A stretch of DNA of 64,000 nucleotides from Escallonia rubra (GCA_033065855.1 JAVXUO010000911.1:62001-126000), one strand, 5' to 3'. Positions 45,301-58,594 are shown, counted from the stretch's first letter. Program-made: numbers and translations. Notes: generated from the sequence alone by a model not told the origin.

Positions 45301-48300
45301 TTTTATTAACACATTTTTTGTCCGTAAACTGTACATCTGTTATATGAATGTATACTATAACATACCTAATCCAAAACAAATCCACTATTAGACTCCCGTG
45401 ACGAGTTTGATAGCCCATGACACCGTGACAGACTCAAACTTGACCTTGTAGATGAAGGCTAACAAGCTGACTTTAGTTAGATGTTTCCCAGTTTATGATA
45501 AAGAGGAAAGGAAACCATCTAAGATAAGCTGAAGGTAAGTCTTGGAAAATTGGTTCGGCCATTTTATCACTCCACCAGCATGGATGAGTAATTTCACACC
45601 AATGCCTATCATAATTAAGAACGTAAAATAGAAGCACTAAAAGTGGGGTGCGAATCCTTGTACATGTACAGAGCTGGTGCCAAGACCAAATGATGCTAGT
45701 TGAAGAGAGAGGAAAATCTTGGTAAAAGCAGAAAGATGCCTACTTTTAGTAGTTTTGTAAGAGCATATAATGACATGTAATTTAAGGGACAAACCTCACA
45801 AATTCCATAGGGCTCCAATAATCTCTGCAATGCAAGCATCTTGTTGAAGTCTCCTGTGAGCTGAAAATAGTACCAAGAGAAGAAATCTTAGGAACTGTAC
45901 CAAGAGAAGAAAAAATGCTAGTTGAAGAGAGAAGAAATCTTAAGATTTGGTGGCGAACGGAAGCAGGCTGGTAAAACAGGGGGGGTAATAGGTGCAGGAA
46001 AAGAGGCAAAGCTTATGTCACCAACACTTGCAAAGGGAGGTATAAGTGTCAATTGACAAGCACACAAATCAGAAAAACAAAAGTTCCCCTCCCCCCAACT
46101 CCATCAGTACAATCCCAACACACTACAAACCCTATATACCTCGTAAAACTGGAAGAAAACATAGTCAACATAAGATATTAATTCCACGAGTTGGAAGCTC
46201 TCTCTCGACCGAGTTCATGAACAGCTGAGGTGTACCAGAAAAAGAAGAAGAAGAAGAACCAGGCAGCGAATAATGTGTGTGGATGACACGTATGGATTCC
46301 AACCTACATGTACGTGTAAGTAGGAGGATGTTAAATGTTGATGGTTTGTACATGAATAGCAGGAATAGGGTGCTTGGCAGACCCCAATTCTGTATGGGCT
46401 AGCTTAGGAAAAGAACACTGAGTCATTAGCACACACGCTGAGAGAGTGAGTCTGTCTCTGTGTGCGCGTCTATGTGTGTGTGTGTTTGTGCACAGGCATT
46501 CTAAGATACGTTTATGAAAGTAAATGGCAAGAAATTTGATGCCAAACTACTTTGATCGCAGTAGAAATTACAAATTTATAAAGAATTTTCACCTCCAACG
46601 TTATAGTGTGGTCAGAGACATCGACAGCATTGGCACGGAAGATACTCGCAATATCAAGAACATCCCTCCTAGCAGCTGGATTCACAGCGACTTTTATCAA
46701 CATCAGCTCCCTCTCAGCGAACGGCAAGTGGGTAATATCCTTTACCTGAACCAATCATCAGTTTCACTATTGGCCATTTCATCTCCCAACTTATACATTC
46801 ACAAATGAGAAATTTCTTATCATATATATGAAGATAAATCCTCAAATCAGTGTATATAGTTACATGATTAATGGTGTCCTCCCAAATCCGTTTACAAAAT
46901 GAAGGTCCTTGACAGTGGGTAAAGACAATTCAATCATTTCATTGTAATAAGATACTAAATAAATTGAGAAATGAGTTATCAGATTGTGGCAGCAATTTGA
47001 AACATCGAGAGCAAGAGGGCTAAAAAAGCACAATTGCTTGGAAGGAGCAAGGAACACTGCATCATGCCCCTGAACATAGTTAGTAATTCCTAAATCAATT
47101 GCAACGTTGGGGAGCACAGTACATAAACAAAGTTCTGGATGGCATTTTTTAGTTTTTAAGTGCTTTTTGACAATAGATAGTTAATGAGTCATCAGTATAG
47201 ACCATACTTCAGATTTTGAGTATCATGGAATCCATGACACGGTTAATTTCAGGGTTCGGTCTATTCAGGTTGTACTTGGAAACACTTGCATATCAGACTG
47301 TTAGTTTTGAGGCACTCATCTAACCACCATAAAAAGGAATTCCTCACCTCATGAAGATCCACCAATTTGTGAATCTGCTGAACCAACTTGGCAATAGATT
47401 CATCAGTTCCAGGAACAACAGTTGTGATGCGAGAAAGCCCCTCCGTTTCCGCAGTACCCACAGCTAGACTCTGAGGCAGGAGTCAATGACCGTCAAATGC
47501 GAAAGTATTACACATCAAAGAGAACAAACTCAACTACCAGACAAAGCCATACTGACCTGAATGTTATAACCTCTTCGAGATATCACCCCTGTGATCAAGT
47601 TGAGAACTCCAGGAGCGTCATTCACGAGCATGCATAGAGTGTGCGACTGAAGCCCACTTGACTGCAGTATCAAATAGGGATATCAGAATGCAGTATACGT
47701 GGGTAAATGGGGAAAGAACCAGGATATAGCGTGCTTCTTTCTTCATGGTTTAGCTAAACCAAGTACAATCAAGCGAATACTAGAGCAGATCACAGTGATG
47801 TCCTCCATGGTTCTTAAGAAACTAAAACAACAACATCAAGTTTATCTCATCTATGTTAACATGCAAAGGTGAAAAACGAGCAAACAAAAAGATCAATTTG
47901 TTGGTGGCATTTTTTCATTAAAAAAAACGTATGCCCCCCAAAGAAAATTGTAGAAATGAGTTTTACGTATGGTAGAAACATTTTTGAAGAACGAGTGATG
48001 ATTCCAAAAGATAATTGGTCAAAAGATAAACTTGTTTCCAAAAAAAGAGGGGGTTATCGCATTCTTACATCTTCATCGTAGAGAACTCCCCAATGAGCAT
48101 CAAGAACTTGATTAGGTGAGAAGTCATCTGCCGGCTCCACAGGATAAACGTCACCCTTCATAAATAGAACCACAAAGTGCTTAATCCAAGGAGAAGCAAA
48201 TTTTTGGAAGGTAGAGTAGAGAGCAAAATACATCAAGAAAATGGCATGGCATATTCTCAAAGTTGGCCCTGAAACAAATAGCATTATAGAACGTAAGGAA

Positions 48301-51300
48301 CTCAAATTGAACAGTACTAGTGAAAAAGCCCTCTAAGTTAAACTCCTTATGTTTCGTCATGCAGACAAAACTCTTCAGCACCAATCAGAGCTCAGCCAGA
48401 AATAGCTAGCGAACTATATATTCCTCCAACCAGACGGGAATATTCATTTTTGGCTTTCATTATAGGTAAACAAGTACATTAATAAAATCCTAAAGGGGCA
48501 GAAGCATATCACAACGCCCTGGCACTTGCGAAGTGTTCCACTGAAATATGCAAGCAGAGATCCTCCTCCAAGATATATTTCTTTTCTTTTTTGAAGGAAA
48601 AAGACAAGGGTTCACTACCAAGGAAAAGGGGACAGATACAACCGACAGCCAACATATATGGAAGTGGCCACCCCAAACAGTTTCTGGTTCAGGGCCCAAG
48701 AACGAGCTCAGTTAGGAGAAATACGCCGAAAGATAGTTTGGATTCTGACCCGGACCAACTTTTATTGGTCTCGCCTCCTAGCCTCACCAACATCTTCAAA
48801 AATGTCAGACTACACTCCAGTATCTTCACAGTTCACACAGAAAGATGACCACCACACCACCCTCCTGTCACCCCAAGCACCAGACAACGCTGCTGCAACA
48901 ACAGTTACCTGATCTCGCCACCTCCAATTCTGGATCGCCAATCCGCCACCACAGCATGAATGGTCCCAATGGCCCAAACCAGATCTTGGACAGAAGCTTG
49001 CACCAAGTTCCAAGGATCCATCAGCATCTCTCAGAATCTACAAGCCATCCAAAACAAGTTGACACCAATTTGACTACGCTTGATACCACCTCACCCTGCC
49101 AAAGACCAACGCCCACTTGACAGGAAGACCACTTCAAAACCTCCACTGCCTGACGCAATAAATAGTTGTCATCATAGCAGAATCTATACGTTATCTAGGA
49201 AGATAGCAGACATGGAACATGTGATAGAGTTGGTTAGGTTATAGTCTGTTCCAGAATCTCCTCCAAAGTTTACATCGTCAGTATCCATCTCACCGTTTTT
49301 ACTGAAGTATAAAATTGCTTTAAATCCTGCAAGGCTTGTTTGTGTTACGGAAAACGGTGTATTACACTTGCAGGAAGAGGAGAATAACAAATGGGAAGTT
49401 AGAAGTTTTTACCCTTGAAGCAGTACTGGGGTTGTCATAAAGTGGTCGAGTAGCATTCTCCAAAAGAGTAGAAACGGGGGCCACCTTTTCAAGATCTGGA
49501 TAAGAAGCTGCAGAAAAATTCCAAAAAGCAGCTGTCTCGCCCATTTTTTCCCGTCTCAAAGCAATCTATAAACTCCAACAAACTCGAAATTCAGAACGTG
49601 AAAGCATTCACTTAGAAAATTGTTATATATTAATCACTATAGTAAGACAATCCCTGGTGTAAATTCTCTTCTAAGGAAATTCAATAAAAAATAATAACCA
49701 TTATATTACTGAACAATGCAGATCCGCATAACTACATCTTCAAATGATGCCTGATCAGGTGATGCTCTCTATTTACAGTACTTATAACAAGTAAAGCAAT
49801 GTTATTGCCAACACTAAGTACAAATGATGGCAAGGGAAGAGGAAGAATATCTTCGATCTTCGACCTTAAAGTATCTCTTTAGACCATAACTGAATATAAA
49901 ATTCCCTCTTTAGCAAAATAGTAATGCATATAAGCAAGTACAGGCATACCAAAACTTAAAAATGCGGACAGGCTTTGACATTTGAGAACTTTCAAAATGT
50001 ATTACTGTGTATGCAATGTGTATTTTGTGTCACAAGCTTTTCAAAGGTGCATATATAACCTTTCCAGTTCTGGCAAGTTCTTTGATCCCGAACTTGCTTA
50101 AATTTCTCTGCACAGCAACCATCTTCCCAGGGTCTCCAGTGACCTGAACCAACAAGAGAGGACTTTCCTGTAATTGCTTAAACGACTTGCTAAAACAGTA
50201 CTCTACAAATCCCAACTTGATAACCTCACAGACAATTACTGACACAAGTATGACAGTATACTTCGCGTTCTTCTAAATTCTTCAGATCCAAGAGTTTCAC
50301 ATAAAGAGTGTTCATAAACATTTCTTTCGAAGGGCATCCCTCGTAGTTTATCCTTCATTATTCTTCTTATAAGGATGCTGGATACAAACCATAGTAACAA
50401 AAATCGCGATATATTGACGATATTCGCGAATTTATCGCGATAAATTACCAGAGAGTTCTAATTGCGAATTTATCGCGAATATTTGTATGATACGCGAATA
50501 TCTCACGTATATCGCGAGATTGACGATTTTATCGCGATATCTCGCGAATATCGCGAGCTGAAGTTCCTACCCTTTTTCCTTGAAAAATGATAAAAGCAAG
50601 ACTTCCATGGTGGGATTCGAACCCGGGTACTTTCGGATATTCCCAGAGTCTTGTGCCATCACACCAACCCATAATTGTTTCTTAATCTGAGTAAAAGAAA
50701 ATACATATTTTAGTAATCCACACAGAATTATAAATCACTAACCATACATTCTCTCTCATTTTTTTTACCCATCACTTAAAGAATGAAAGATTTCTTGTAA
50801 TTTTGTTATTTCAGGTACTTAGTTTACAAATTTTCATACACTTAAAATCATTATAACTTGAACGATTAATTACCGAATTATTCTCGATTTACCATACGAA
50901 TTTTGTTATTCCACCGTATTATTACCGATTCAATAGCGAAGTTCTCCGAATAATTCCCGAATTCCGAATTATTGCCACATACCGAATAGTTCCCGAATAC
51001 CGAATTTGTTACTATGATACAAACCAATGACTGCAGTGCATCTTTGCTTAAGAAAAGATATTTGGAATAACCAGAGCGTAATACTTAATAGTACAGGGAA
51101 CTGCTATTTGAGGGGCATAAAAAAAAATGCTATTGGTGGGGAAAACAAACTCCTGGACGTTTTTCAGTTCTTTCTTCCCTGGGTTTTTGTTCAGAACAAG
51201 AGAATATAAATCTGATCAAATAAGATTTTGCCTGGCTTTCAGCCTCAATCCAGATTCTAAGGGATACATCACCGCATGAAAACCTCTAACAGACTCCAAG

Positions 51301-52808
51301 GCTACAGGCCTACAGCATGGCGTCACTACTGTATCATGATACTTATCTAACAGATTCCATGGATTAAGGAATTGTTCTTGTGCTATGCAAATATGTCTTC
51401 AAAGCCATACATATTAGATATAAAATTCAGTAGATGCTGGTGTTAGCATTCTACATGGCTTATAATTGCTACACTACGAGACTGCATGCTTCCTTGGATT
51501 TGAAAAACTAATCTTCTTGCCGGGCTTATCCATTATTGTCTGACATAATTTAGAATTACTGATATGGATTACGAACATTACTGATTGCAGCCATAGAGTT
51601 GTTAAGCAACTAAGACCATTATATATGTGTGGTATAATGACATGGTCTCTACTCAAAAAATAGCCTGAACATGTGATTAATGGACATGTGCCAGGAAACT
51701 TTATGACGAAAAATCACCTCTATAGTCACTGTGTGTTCGGAAACATCCACAACTTTCGCCCTAAATATGTCTGCTAGCCACATTATCTGCATATCAAAAC
51801 CCAAGACCAAAATCAGGAGTCGATGAATAAATGAGAAAAAAAAAATCAGGAAGTTGGTGATACTTCATGACCCTTTGAGAAGCAAACATGCAAAGTGCTC
51901 TAGCCCGCAATCTGTTTCTTAGACATAGTTTTTACTTGTTCATAACTAACTAAGCAACTCGAACTCCTCACTCATCAAAATGTGCTTAGAGCAATTACTT
52001 TTTAGTACTGCTTTCTAGTTGGACCCACCAATTAGATTTAGGAGAAAGCAGCTGTTTGCTCTTTGAGAGGCCTGCATGTACAGTTTGATCTATCTTAACA
52101 TTTGCACCATTACCTAGGCTGGAGTGAGGTTAGAGAGGACCGGTTCTTTCAAGTTCCATCTCCCAAGTGTTTTCAAGGAACTACTCATAGAACGACCACT
52201 GACAAAAGTGAGAGCTGACCTGATTTATCAATATGCTCTATAATCTTACTGAGATTTATCATTAGTGGATACATCAACCATTCTTAACATAAAAACTGTG
52301 TAAAACCTCAGCTCGTGTTTGTGCATCTGCTCTAAGCTTTACGAGCATCATTTCACGTTCTACTTGTGGTTCCCTTGAGAGATCGTCCACCTGCAATCAG
52401 ATAATACTAAATCACTTCAACTAGACATAAAAGGTCATTGAACTAGTTAAGCCTAGACACTTAGTTCAAGACATTAAGTATGGCAAGAACATTTAATGCA
52501 GCACAAAAGTATAGTTTTTTATTAAAACCACAAAGGGAACTATAAGATTGCTGAAATCAAACATATCTCAATAGTAACAATCACATGTCAATGAACGGTT
52601 CCAGAAATATAAAGCAAAACAAGTTCTAATTTATCCATTTCTCAATGCTTTATATAAGTGGATTGTACCAGTCTAAGTAACTTATTCACCATGCACTGGC
52701 AAAAATGGGGAAGTGCAACATGGGTACATAGGTGCACAAATAACATATTACCTCACGTCCAGCCTTCCTCCAAAAGAGTGGGGAGAGGGGGAGGGGGGGC
52801 GCAAGCGT

Positions 52809-52840
<32 letters not shown>

Positions 52841-55800
52841 ATCTTATTTATCAACCAGAGGGGTTAAACTTTCAGTGTAACAAATAAGTTCTGTAAAAGC
52901 ACAATAGTGCATAATACTGAAGGTACACCCTACTTGAAAATTCTATATATAAATGTCCTCATCTTGGTTGATTGTCGATCATATTCTTGCGCTAGTTTAG
53001 CCATTATGATGCAATTTTGTTGATGTCGACATATTTATGTTTAGACAGGTTCCCTTTTCAGCTATTCTAAAAGGAAAGTATTATTGTGGCTAAGACCAAA
53101 GCAAGGCAATAGAGGATATCTGGGGGAAGGGAAAGGGGGGGGGGGGGGGGGGGGGGGTGTGTGCAGTGAAGGGAAAAAATAGCTCGAAACCACCTCTAGC
53201 CACCTGGCTTGAAAGTTACAGTTCATGCTGCTTCGTTCCCTGTCACACAGGATCAGGAAGCATATAAACAGGTAGGAACAGGGATGGGGAAAAAATGTTA
53301 CCCGGATTGAGAAACAGACGAACAGCCCTATCTCGTAACCTACTGTATTTGTATATGCTGTTAGACCTACCAAAAATTCTGTAGGTTTGTTTTATCTGCT
53401 TTGGGCAAGCACCTTTGATTATACTTTTTTAACAAAATATTGTTAGATTTTGTGTTATACGTGATAAATGACCAATCATGACTGCTTTTACTTTTCTAGT
53501 TTACAGTAACATGTAAGAGTCTTGGTCTTTATTATACGCAACAAAGTACGGGTTAACCAATATTTCAGAAAATTTTATAAGAAAGTACTTCTACTTTACG
53601 AAGTAATGGTACTTGAAAGCTTAATAATTTTCATCATCCAGGTCACAAATTTGAGACGTGGATGGCGAGTGTTGTTTTCCTTTTCTGTGAAGGAGACCAG
53701 GAAATTTTTCGATCGTCAATCGAACTCAATTTTGGTCTTCAAATTCATTGACAAGAGGAACACAATGATCGATGCAGGGAGTCTAATTACGCGGTGATGT
53801 GCTAGAAACTGACCAAGGCTGACAAAGCTTTGGTATAATTTATAGAACTCCTCTATGTAAAGTATCTGATCAAAGCGATTTCTGTAAATGTGGGGGCTCG
53901 TATCTAACTCAATATTATAAGTGTAATATTTTCAGAAGCTAAATATTTTTGCTAACAGACGAGAGATAACAAAGAAAGTTCCTCTGAGGTAAGGCATTTT
54001 TTATTCATATTTTTCTTTTAGTTTATCACATGAATGCAGCTCTCTTCTTCAAAGTGAGTAATATGTCACCTCAACCCAAATACCCATTCTGAAGAAAAAC
54101 AGCATGCTCGAGTTATCCTTTTTAAAATTATAATAGAATTGAATCTCCTCGTCACCAACATCTCGGTGATTAAGTTGTTTAATTTGTCCATAATGGTTAA
54201 GTAGGGGACAAAAGTGTGATCCTCAATCCGCTCAACTTTGATTACACAGTTTTACCAATGTAAGTCAAAGAACAAAGTCATTTAGTTTGCCTCTCTTTAC
54301 TAATCGTAGGTAGTAATTACATGCAATTGGAAGAAAGTTATAAACATGAGATAACTTGGTCGTTCATCCATATAACTGTGTTGTATACATGGTTGAACCT
54401 GGTCAGGTTCAATCTTTCAATTCTTTTGCATGTATTAAAAATGTAACTGTAGCGTGCAAGAAGAACATCTATATACATGAGCATGTCCATACATTTGGCC
54501 ATAGACAAATACCCATTCTTGCTCCCGCCGGCAGGTACCCAGATAGAGACCTAATCTAACCTTCAACACAATATGCACAAAGTTACTGATCCAGGACTCA
54601 AGCTGGAATATCTCATACTAAATGGGAATAAGATGTGATTGACCAAGCAATGGCCGCGTAGGTCAACAATCCTAATAATTTTACAGGCAGAAAATAATTG
54701 ACCTATATATTCTATTAGATGGTGTTGACAACCCAGACTCATGAACATATACAAGGAACTATGATATCATCAAGGAACTATGATATCGTTATAATTAAGC
54801 CGAGGAGCTGAAAAGGTGAGACGTTACCTTCAAGACATTCACAAGCTTGTTGAGCTGCTCGACAACTTGTTGCAAGACCTTTTCAGTTCCAGATACAACT
54901 ATAGTAAAGAGAGCCTTATCCTTGTTTAAACCAACAGCAAGAGACTCAATGTTGAATCCTCTCCTTGCGAAAACCCCAGCAATTCGGTTTATTATACCAC
55001 TTTCATCCCCAACAAACACTGAGATGGTGTGGCGTCTCACCCTGAAATTATCACTATATATCAAAACCACATGAGAATCAATAAAACACACATGCTCGAT
55101 AAGAAAATAGTGGTAAGGATTTAGTTGGACTCGTCAGTTCTAAGTATCACATCAGCTATCCATTGACAATTGAACCATATGACATAGGAACCCCTTAAGA
55201 GTTGTTGGGCTAATGCAGCTACGTAGTTCAGAAAGCAAATTCTAGAAAACAAGCATGTGTGTAAAGTTTCAGAAGCTGATTAGTACCATGAAGAACTTCA
55301 TTGGTTGAAAAGAGGGAAAAAGCTACAATTTAGAGAATGAAGGCTATTTACCCAAGTCAGGTGACTGGTGAAAGTCCAGGGGTACAAAGTTCAATAATTG
55401 AAAAAGCATCATACTCTACTTACTTCTTCTTGGTTATCCTCCCTGATTCTCCAATGGAGAAAGGGAGGGAAAGGCAGGAAATAAAGTAGAAAATAAAAGC
55501 AAGTACAGAAATCAAAGACGGCAAAAACCCTATTCCTGGAACACACAGATCAATCATCGGATTACGGAAAACCAAAAATTTAGTTGATAAACTCTTCACA
55601 CATTCAGGAACTACTTGAAATGAAACACTTCATGCACCTCGTTCACGAAAGCAGTAACAATTGAAAACGAGAATAGTAGAAAACCCATAATCAAGCAGCC
55701 AATGTTTACAAAACTCAAGTTGCATCTGATCAAATCAAGAAAAAGGACCCACTTTAACTAAAATAGTGAAAACTGCCAAACAACTCCTTCGTTTGCAACA

Positions 55801-56293
55801 CGTCCCTATGACCTATGTCAATGACAACTTGAGTTCTTATTAAACAAGAAATGCAACTTCCTAGTACACAGATGAAACATTCCAGATGACTAGTTTACAG
55901 GAAAAACGGAAAGAAACTACATTGACTTTTATTAAATTGAAGTCGTCAATTAGAGTAAAAGTCCGCCAAATCAAGTAAGAGAGGTTTCAATTACATAGAC
56001 GGGCGAGCAGGAGCCACCACTCCATTATCGCCGGCTGCGGCGTGACGAGCTGACAATGCCGCCGGCGCCGGCGGCAGAACTCCACCATCACTGCCTCCGC
56101 CGCCGCTTCCGGCGGCACGAACTTCACCGCATTTGTGCTGCTTGCTCCTCAGAAACCCCGGAAATGCAGCCCCTTTTGCTGATTCCACTCTTGGAATGCA
56201 GCTGTTCGGTGGCGGCGCTTTTCGCGACGCGTTTCTGGGGGACGCCGCCGCCGTAGAAAGGCACCTTGACACCGCCGCCATAGCCATAGCCAT
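42362..56293 (-). CDS. AHASS: Acetolactate synthase small (regulatory) subunit, plastid, 12 exons
   Basis: Regulatory subunit of acetolactate synthase (acetohydroxyacid synthase), the first common enzyme of Val, Leu and Ile synthesis in plastids. It activates the catalytic subunit and confers branched-chain feedback inhibition. Exons are 56293-55995, 55041-54828, 52390-52307, 51786-51718, 50143-50060, 49565-49413, 48155-48069, 47661-47557, 47470-47348, 46745-46593, 45860-45795 and 42445-42362. Phases agree throughout, giving about 506 aa. Residues 1-~95 are Ala/Ser/Arg-rich and fit a chloroplast transit peptide (start [17 protein letters not shown]). Two tandem halves each hold an ACT domain: [20 protein letters not shown] with [15 protein letters not shown], and [16 protein letters not shown] with [13 protein letters not shown]. 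The last exon reads [20 protein letters not shown] and ends YSLPV. Plant orthologues are about 470-490 aa with the same duplication. No coding defect is seen. The symbol follows common plant usage. Confidence 0.95.
42446..45794 (-). other. Last intron of ALS small-subunit gene (3.35 kb)
   Basis: Longest intron of the gene. It holds a 949-bp mobile element (43891-44839). The rest is AT-rich and shows no gene. Confidence 0.7.
43891..44839. mobile_element. Unclassified 949-bp element with GTGTCGG-type repeats
   Basis: Flanked by a perfect 13-bp direct repeat TAGTTGGACAGCT (43878-43890 and 44840-44852). The ends share an inverted AGCACGGACAC, three to four bases in from the edges. Both subterminal zones are filled with short GTGTC(G/C)GACAC-type repeats (43908-44105 and 44748-44832). 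The centre (44110-44420) is GC-rich, with CGCCGG repeats and open frames on the plus strand that match nothing I know. The ends suggest a non-autonomous DNA transposon. A 13-bp duplication is longer than hAT (8) or usual MULE (9-11) lengths, so the class is open. It lies in an intron of the ALS small-subunit gene. Confidence 0.6.
48180..49412 (-). other. Introns of the ALS gene around exons 6-7; possible inserted repeat
   Basis: The stretch 48590-49140 differs from neighbouring intron DNA: it is GC-richer and has open frames in both directions. On the minus strand it would run into an A/T-rich tail near 48600 (AAAAAAGAAAAG), as a retroposed insertion does. I could not identify a family. Confidence 0.3.
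50391..51015. mobile_element. 625-bp MULE-like non-autonomous element carrying a SINE head
   Basis: Flanked by a perfect 10-bp direct repeat GATACAAACC (50381-50390 and 51016-51025). The termini are inverted: ATAGTAACAAA at the left and TTTGTTACTAT at the right. The left half (50400-50560) is packed with TATCGCGATA / ATTCGCGAAT palindromic motifs. The right half (50870-51005) is packed with CCGAATTATT / TTCCCGAAT motifs. A tRNA-like pol III head sits between (50605-50670, minus). The 9-11 bp target duplication and terminal repeats suggest a MULE-type element. It lies in intron 4 of the ALS small-subunit gene. Confidence 0.7.
50605..50670 (-). repeat. tRNA-derived SINE-like head (pol III A and B boxes)
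   Basis: On the minus strand a B box GGTTCGAATCC (50613-50623) matches the pol III consensus fully. An A box TGGTGTGATGG (50656-50666) matches at ten of eleven positions. Spacing is tRNA-like, but the acceptor stem does not pair, so it is not a working tRNA. It looks like the 5' part of a plant SINE trapped inside the 625-bp element. Confidence 0.6.
52815..52836. repeat. (GA)n microsatellite in ALS intron
   Basis: An uninterrupted run of about 11 GA units, in intron 2 of the ALS small-subunit gene. Confidence 0.85.
53136..53160. repeat. Poly-G tract in ALS intron
   Basis: A run of about 21 G, in intron 2; minus-strand transcription would give a C-tract. Length may be affected by sequencing error. 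Confidence 0.7.
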
Positions 56294-57466
56294 AGCGCTG
56301 AAGTGTCCCTCCCTCTCACGACTCTCTGCAAAATGCTCGCGTGCAGTGTGTTCAATGCGTTCCGTGTGTGTGGGTGTGGGGAAACTGGAGCATGCAGTTT
56401 TAGTTTTAGTAGTGGGGTAGCCAAATGCCAGTAATCCACTCCCCGCAGATTCTGCTTCGTCCACCTGGAATTTCTTGTTTAAACGACTGTGCCACGTACG
56501 GCGTTGATGGTGTACAAGTGGCACCCCATAAATTCTTTGGCAAAAAATAAAATTCCCGCCTGGTCCCACAAACTACCTCCTATTATTATCAGAATGGCAG
56601 CCGTTGCTCCCGTTCAAACTACCTTCGTCTCTTCTCTTTATTTTTATTTTTATTTTTATAGTAATGGTAATAGTCATAGTAATGTATCACCACTTGTGGA
56701 AACAGTAGCTAGCTAAGCCTAAGGATAAATTCCCAAAATATATGCAACTTTTTGTGTACTTTTACGGAGTACTGTGTAAAGAAATTTATGTAAGGATATG
56801 ATATTTATTTTCTTAGTTTGGACTAACTCGTTTTAAATATCTTTAATTAGCATTTAAACTAACGCTATCCAAATTTGCAGTGACAAGGTGGGGTGGATCT
56901 GTCCACGTAAAGAGTCAGATTATCAATCACCTTCTTTTTGTTTGATTACTTTGGAAAAAGTTGTTTAGTCCTCACGGGGTGCTTATGGTGTCTATGCAAT
57001 TATGGTAAAAAAAAAAATCGCTCCCTCTTTTATTATTAGATTTTCTCTAAATTTGAAAAATATGTTGGAACGGATCTTGCAGTGATCAAACCGGTATTAC
57101 TGAAGTTTAAAACATGGTTATTGATGTTCGGAAAGAAAAAAAAAGGACTTCAAAGCTCCTTCCATAAATGGAATAATTTTTAAAATCACAACTTAGGAAA
57201 GTGTGATTTATGGTTTTAAGACCGTTGGAGTGATGAATGTTACCAAACACATATCTAAATTACATTTGTAATAGTCACAAAACGATATTGAATACCCGAG
57301 TTGTATAAGTTACTTTTATTGCAAATATATTTTCCATATCAACAAAGTATAGAAATTTTTTTATTCTTATACAAGTTACAGGAAGATAGTTACAGGCCCC
57401 TCATATAGCGACAATCAATGCTCGTTAAATGTCTTTAGTGACTTTTATTCGATGACTAGGGCTGTA
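56294..57466. other. 5' flank of the ALS small-subunit gene
   Basis: The first 100-150 bp are probably the 5' UTR and promoter of the minus-strand ALS gene. No clear TATA box could be assigned. A (TTTTA)n-like run lies at about 56640-56660. The rest is AT-rich with nothing recognised. Confidence 0.4.
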
Positions 57467-58594
57467 AATGAACCGAGTTGTTCAAGAACAGCTCGTGGTT
57501 CATTCCCTTCAGAGCTCGTTCATGTTCGTTTGTATGATATACGAACCGAAAATGAACAACATTTTAAAGCTCGTTTATTAAACGAACCGAGCATGAACAC
57601 TTCAAAATGTTCGCGAATGTGTTCGTGAACGACTCGTCTATACAATAAATTTATATTTTTATATTTAAAAGATGAAGATTATACACATATACATGAATAT
57701 TATGTTTAAGGCATGGAGGCAAAAAAGCCCAATAATATACCCAAACAATTCTTACATTGCATGGAGCCCAAGTCATAAATTTAGAGTGCAACTAAAAGGC
57801 CCAGCTTTTCTTCTTATCATTTAGAAAACCCTAAAAATATACTTAAATCCTCACAAGTCACAACTGAACTTCTCCTTTTTTAGACACCCTCTTCTCTTCT
57901 TCCCCCTCATTCACAATGAAAGATCAGAGATATTTCAACCAAAAAAAAAAAATATTAGAGACACACACACCTCCACGGATACACGAATAAAACCTCTCTT
58001 TCTAACTCTCACGCAAGTACATCTCCTTCTCACTCTTAGGCGCACCCATCACCCCAGATCAGATCTGGGTTCTTCTACAACTCCGATCTTCGATCTTGTG
58101 AAGATCCAAAAATTCGCCGACTTCAGAAGCAAATCTGAGCTTCTTTTCTTTAAAAGTTTTTTATGGTTGATGATGAAGGCGACGAGTGGTTGATGAAGCA
58201 TGTGGTGTTAGTAAATGCAGTAGAGGCGGCAACGACGGTGGTGGAAGAAGATGATAAGTGGTGGAAGTAGACGATGGCGGCGATTGTGGTGGACGAAGAC
58301 GGCAGCAATCGCGGTGGTGGAAGAAGACGACGGCGACAGTTGTCGTGGAAGAAGACGGCATAGTGTTCTGATGAATTCACCTTCTTCTTCTTCTCCGGTG
58401 TTCTCTTGATTTGCTTTTTTAGACAAACGAGCCGAGCCGAGCCCGACTTTTGCGTTGACGAACTCGAGCCGAGTTCGAACATCTATGTCTGGCTCATAAA
58501 CGAACACGAGCCGAGTTCAAACATCCCAAAAAACAGACGAACCGAGTTCGAACACACCCGTGTTTGGCTCGAACTCGATTCGTATACAGCCTTA
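57467..58594. mobile_element. Non-autonomous hAT element, 1,128 bp
   Basis: The termini are imperfect inverted repeats: TAGGGCTGTAAATGAACCGAG at the left, with the right end reading TAAGGCTGTATACGAATCGAG on the other strand. Flanks are an 8-bp target duplication with one mismatch (TCGATGAC at 57459-57466, TCAATGAC at 58595-58602), the length expected for hAT. Subterminal zones are dense in GAGCTCGTT / GAACCGAG (left, 57480-57640) and GAGCCGAGTTCGAAC (right, 58425-58575) repeats. The centre has no transposase. A minus-strand GC-rich stretch at 58160-58400 is a CCACC/GTCGTC-type low-complexity region. Confidence 0.8.

Noticed and set aside
45061-45336. Open minus-strand stretch ending [19 protein letters not shown], considered as the last exon of the ALS small subunit
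   Set aside because: It resembles the expected VARTGRVAL only weakly. The true last exon, with [20 protein letters not shown] and correct splice phase, is at 42445-42362.
50605-50670. Functional tRNA gene
   Set aside because: A and B boxes are good but the acceptor and anticodon stems do not pair properly.
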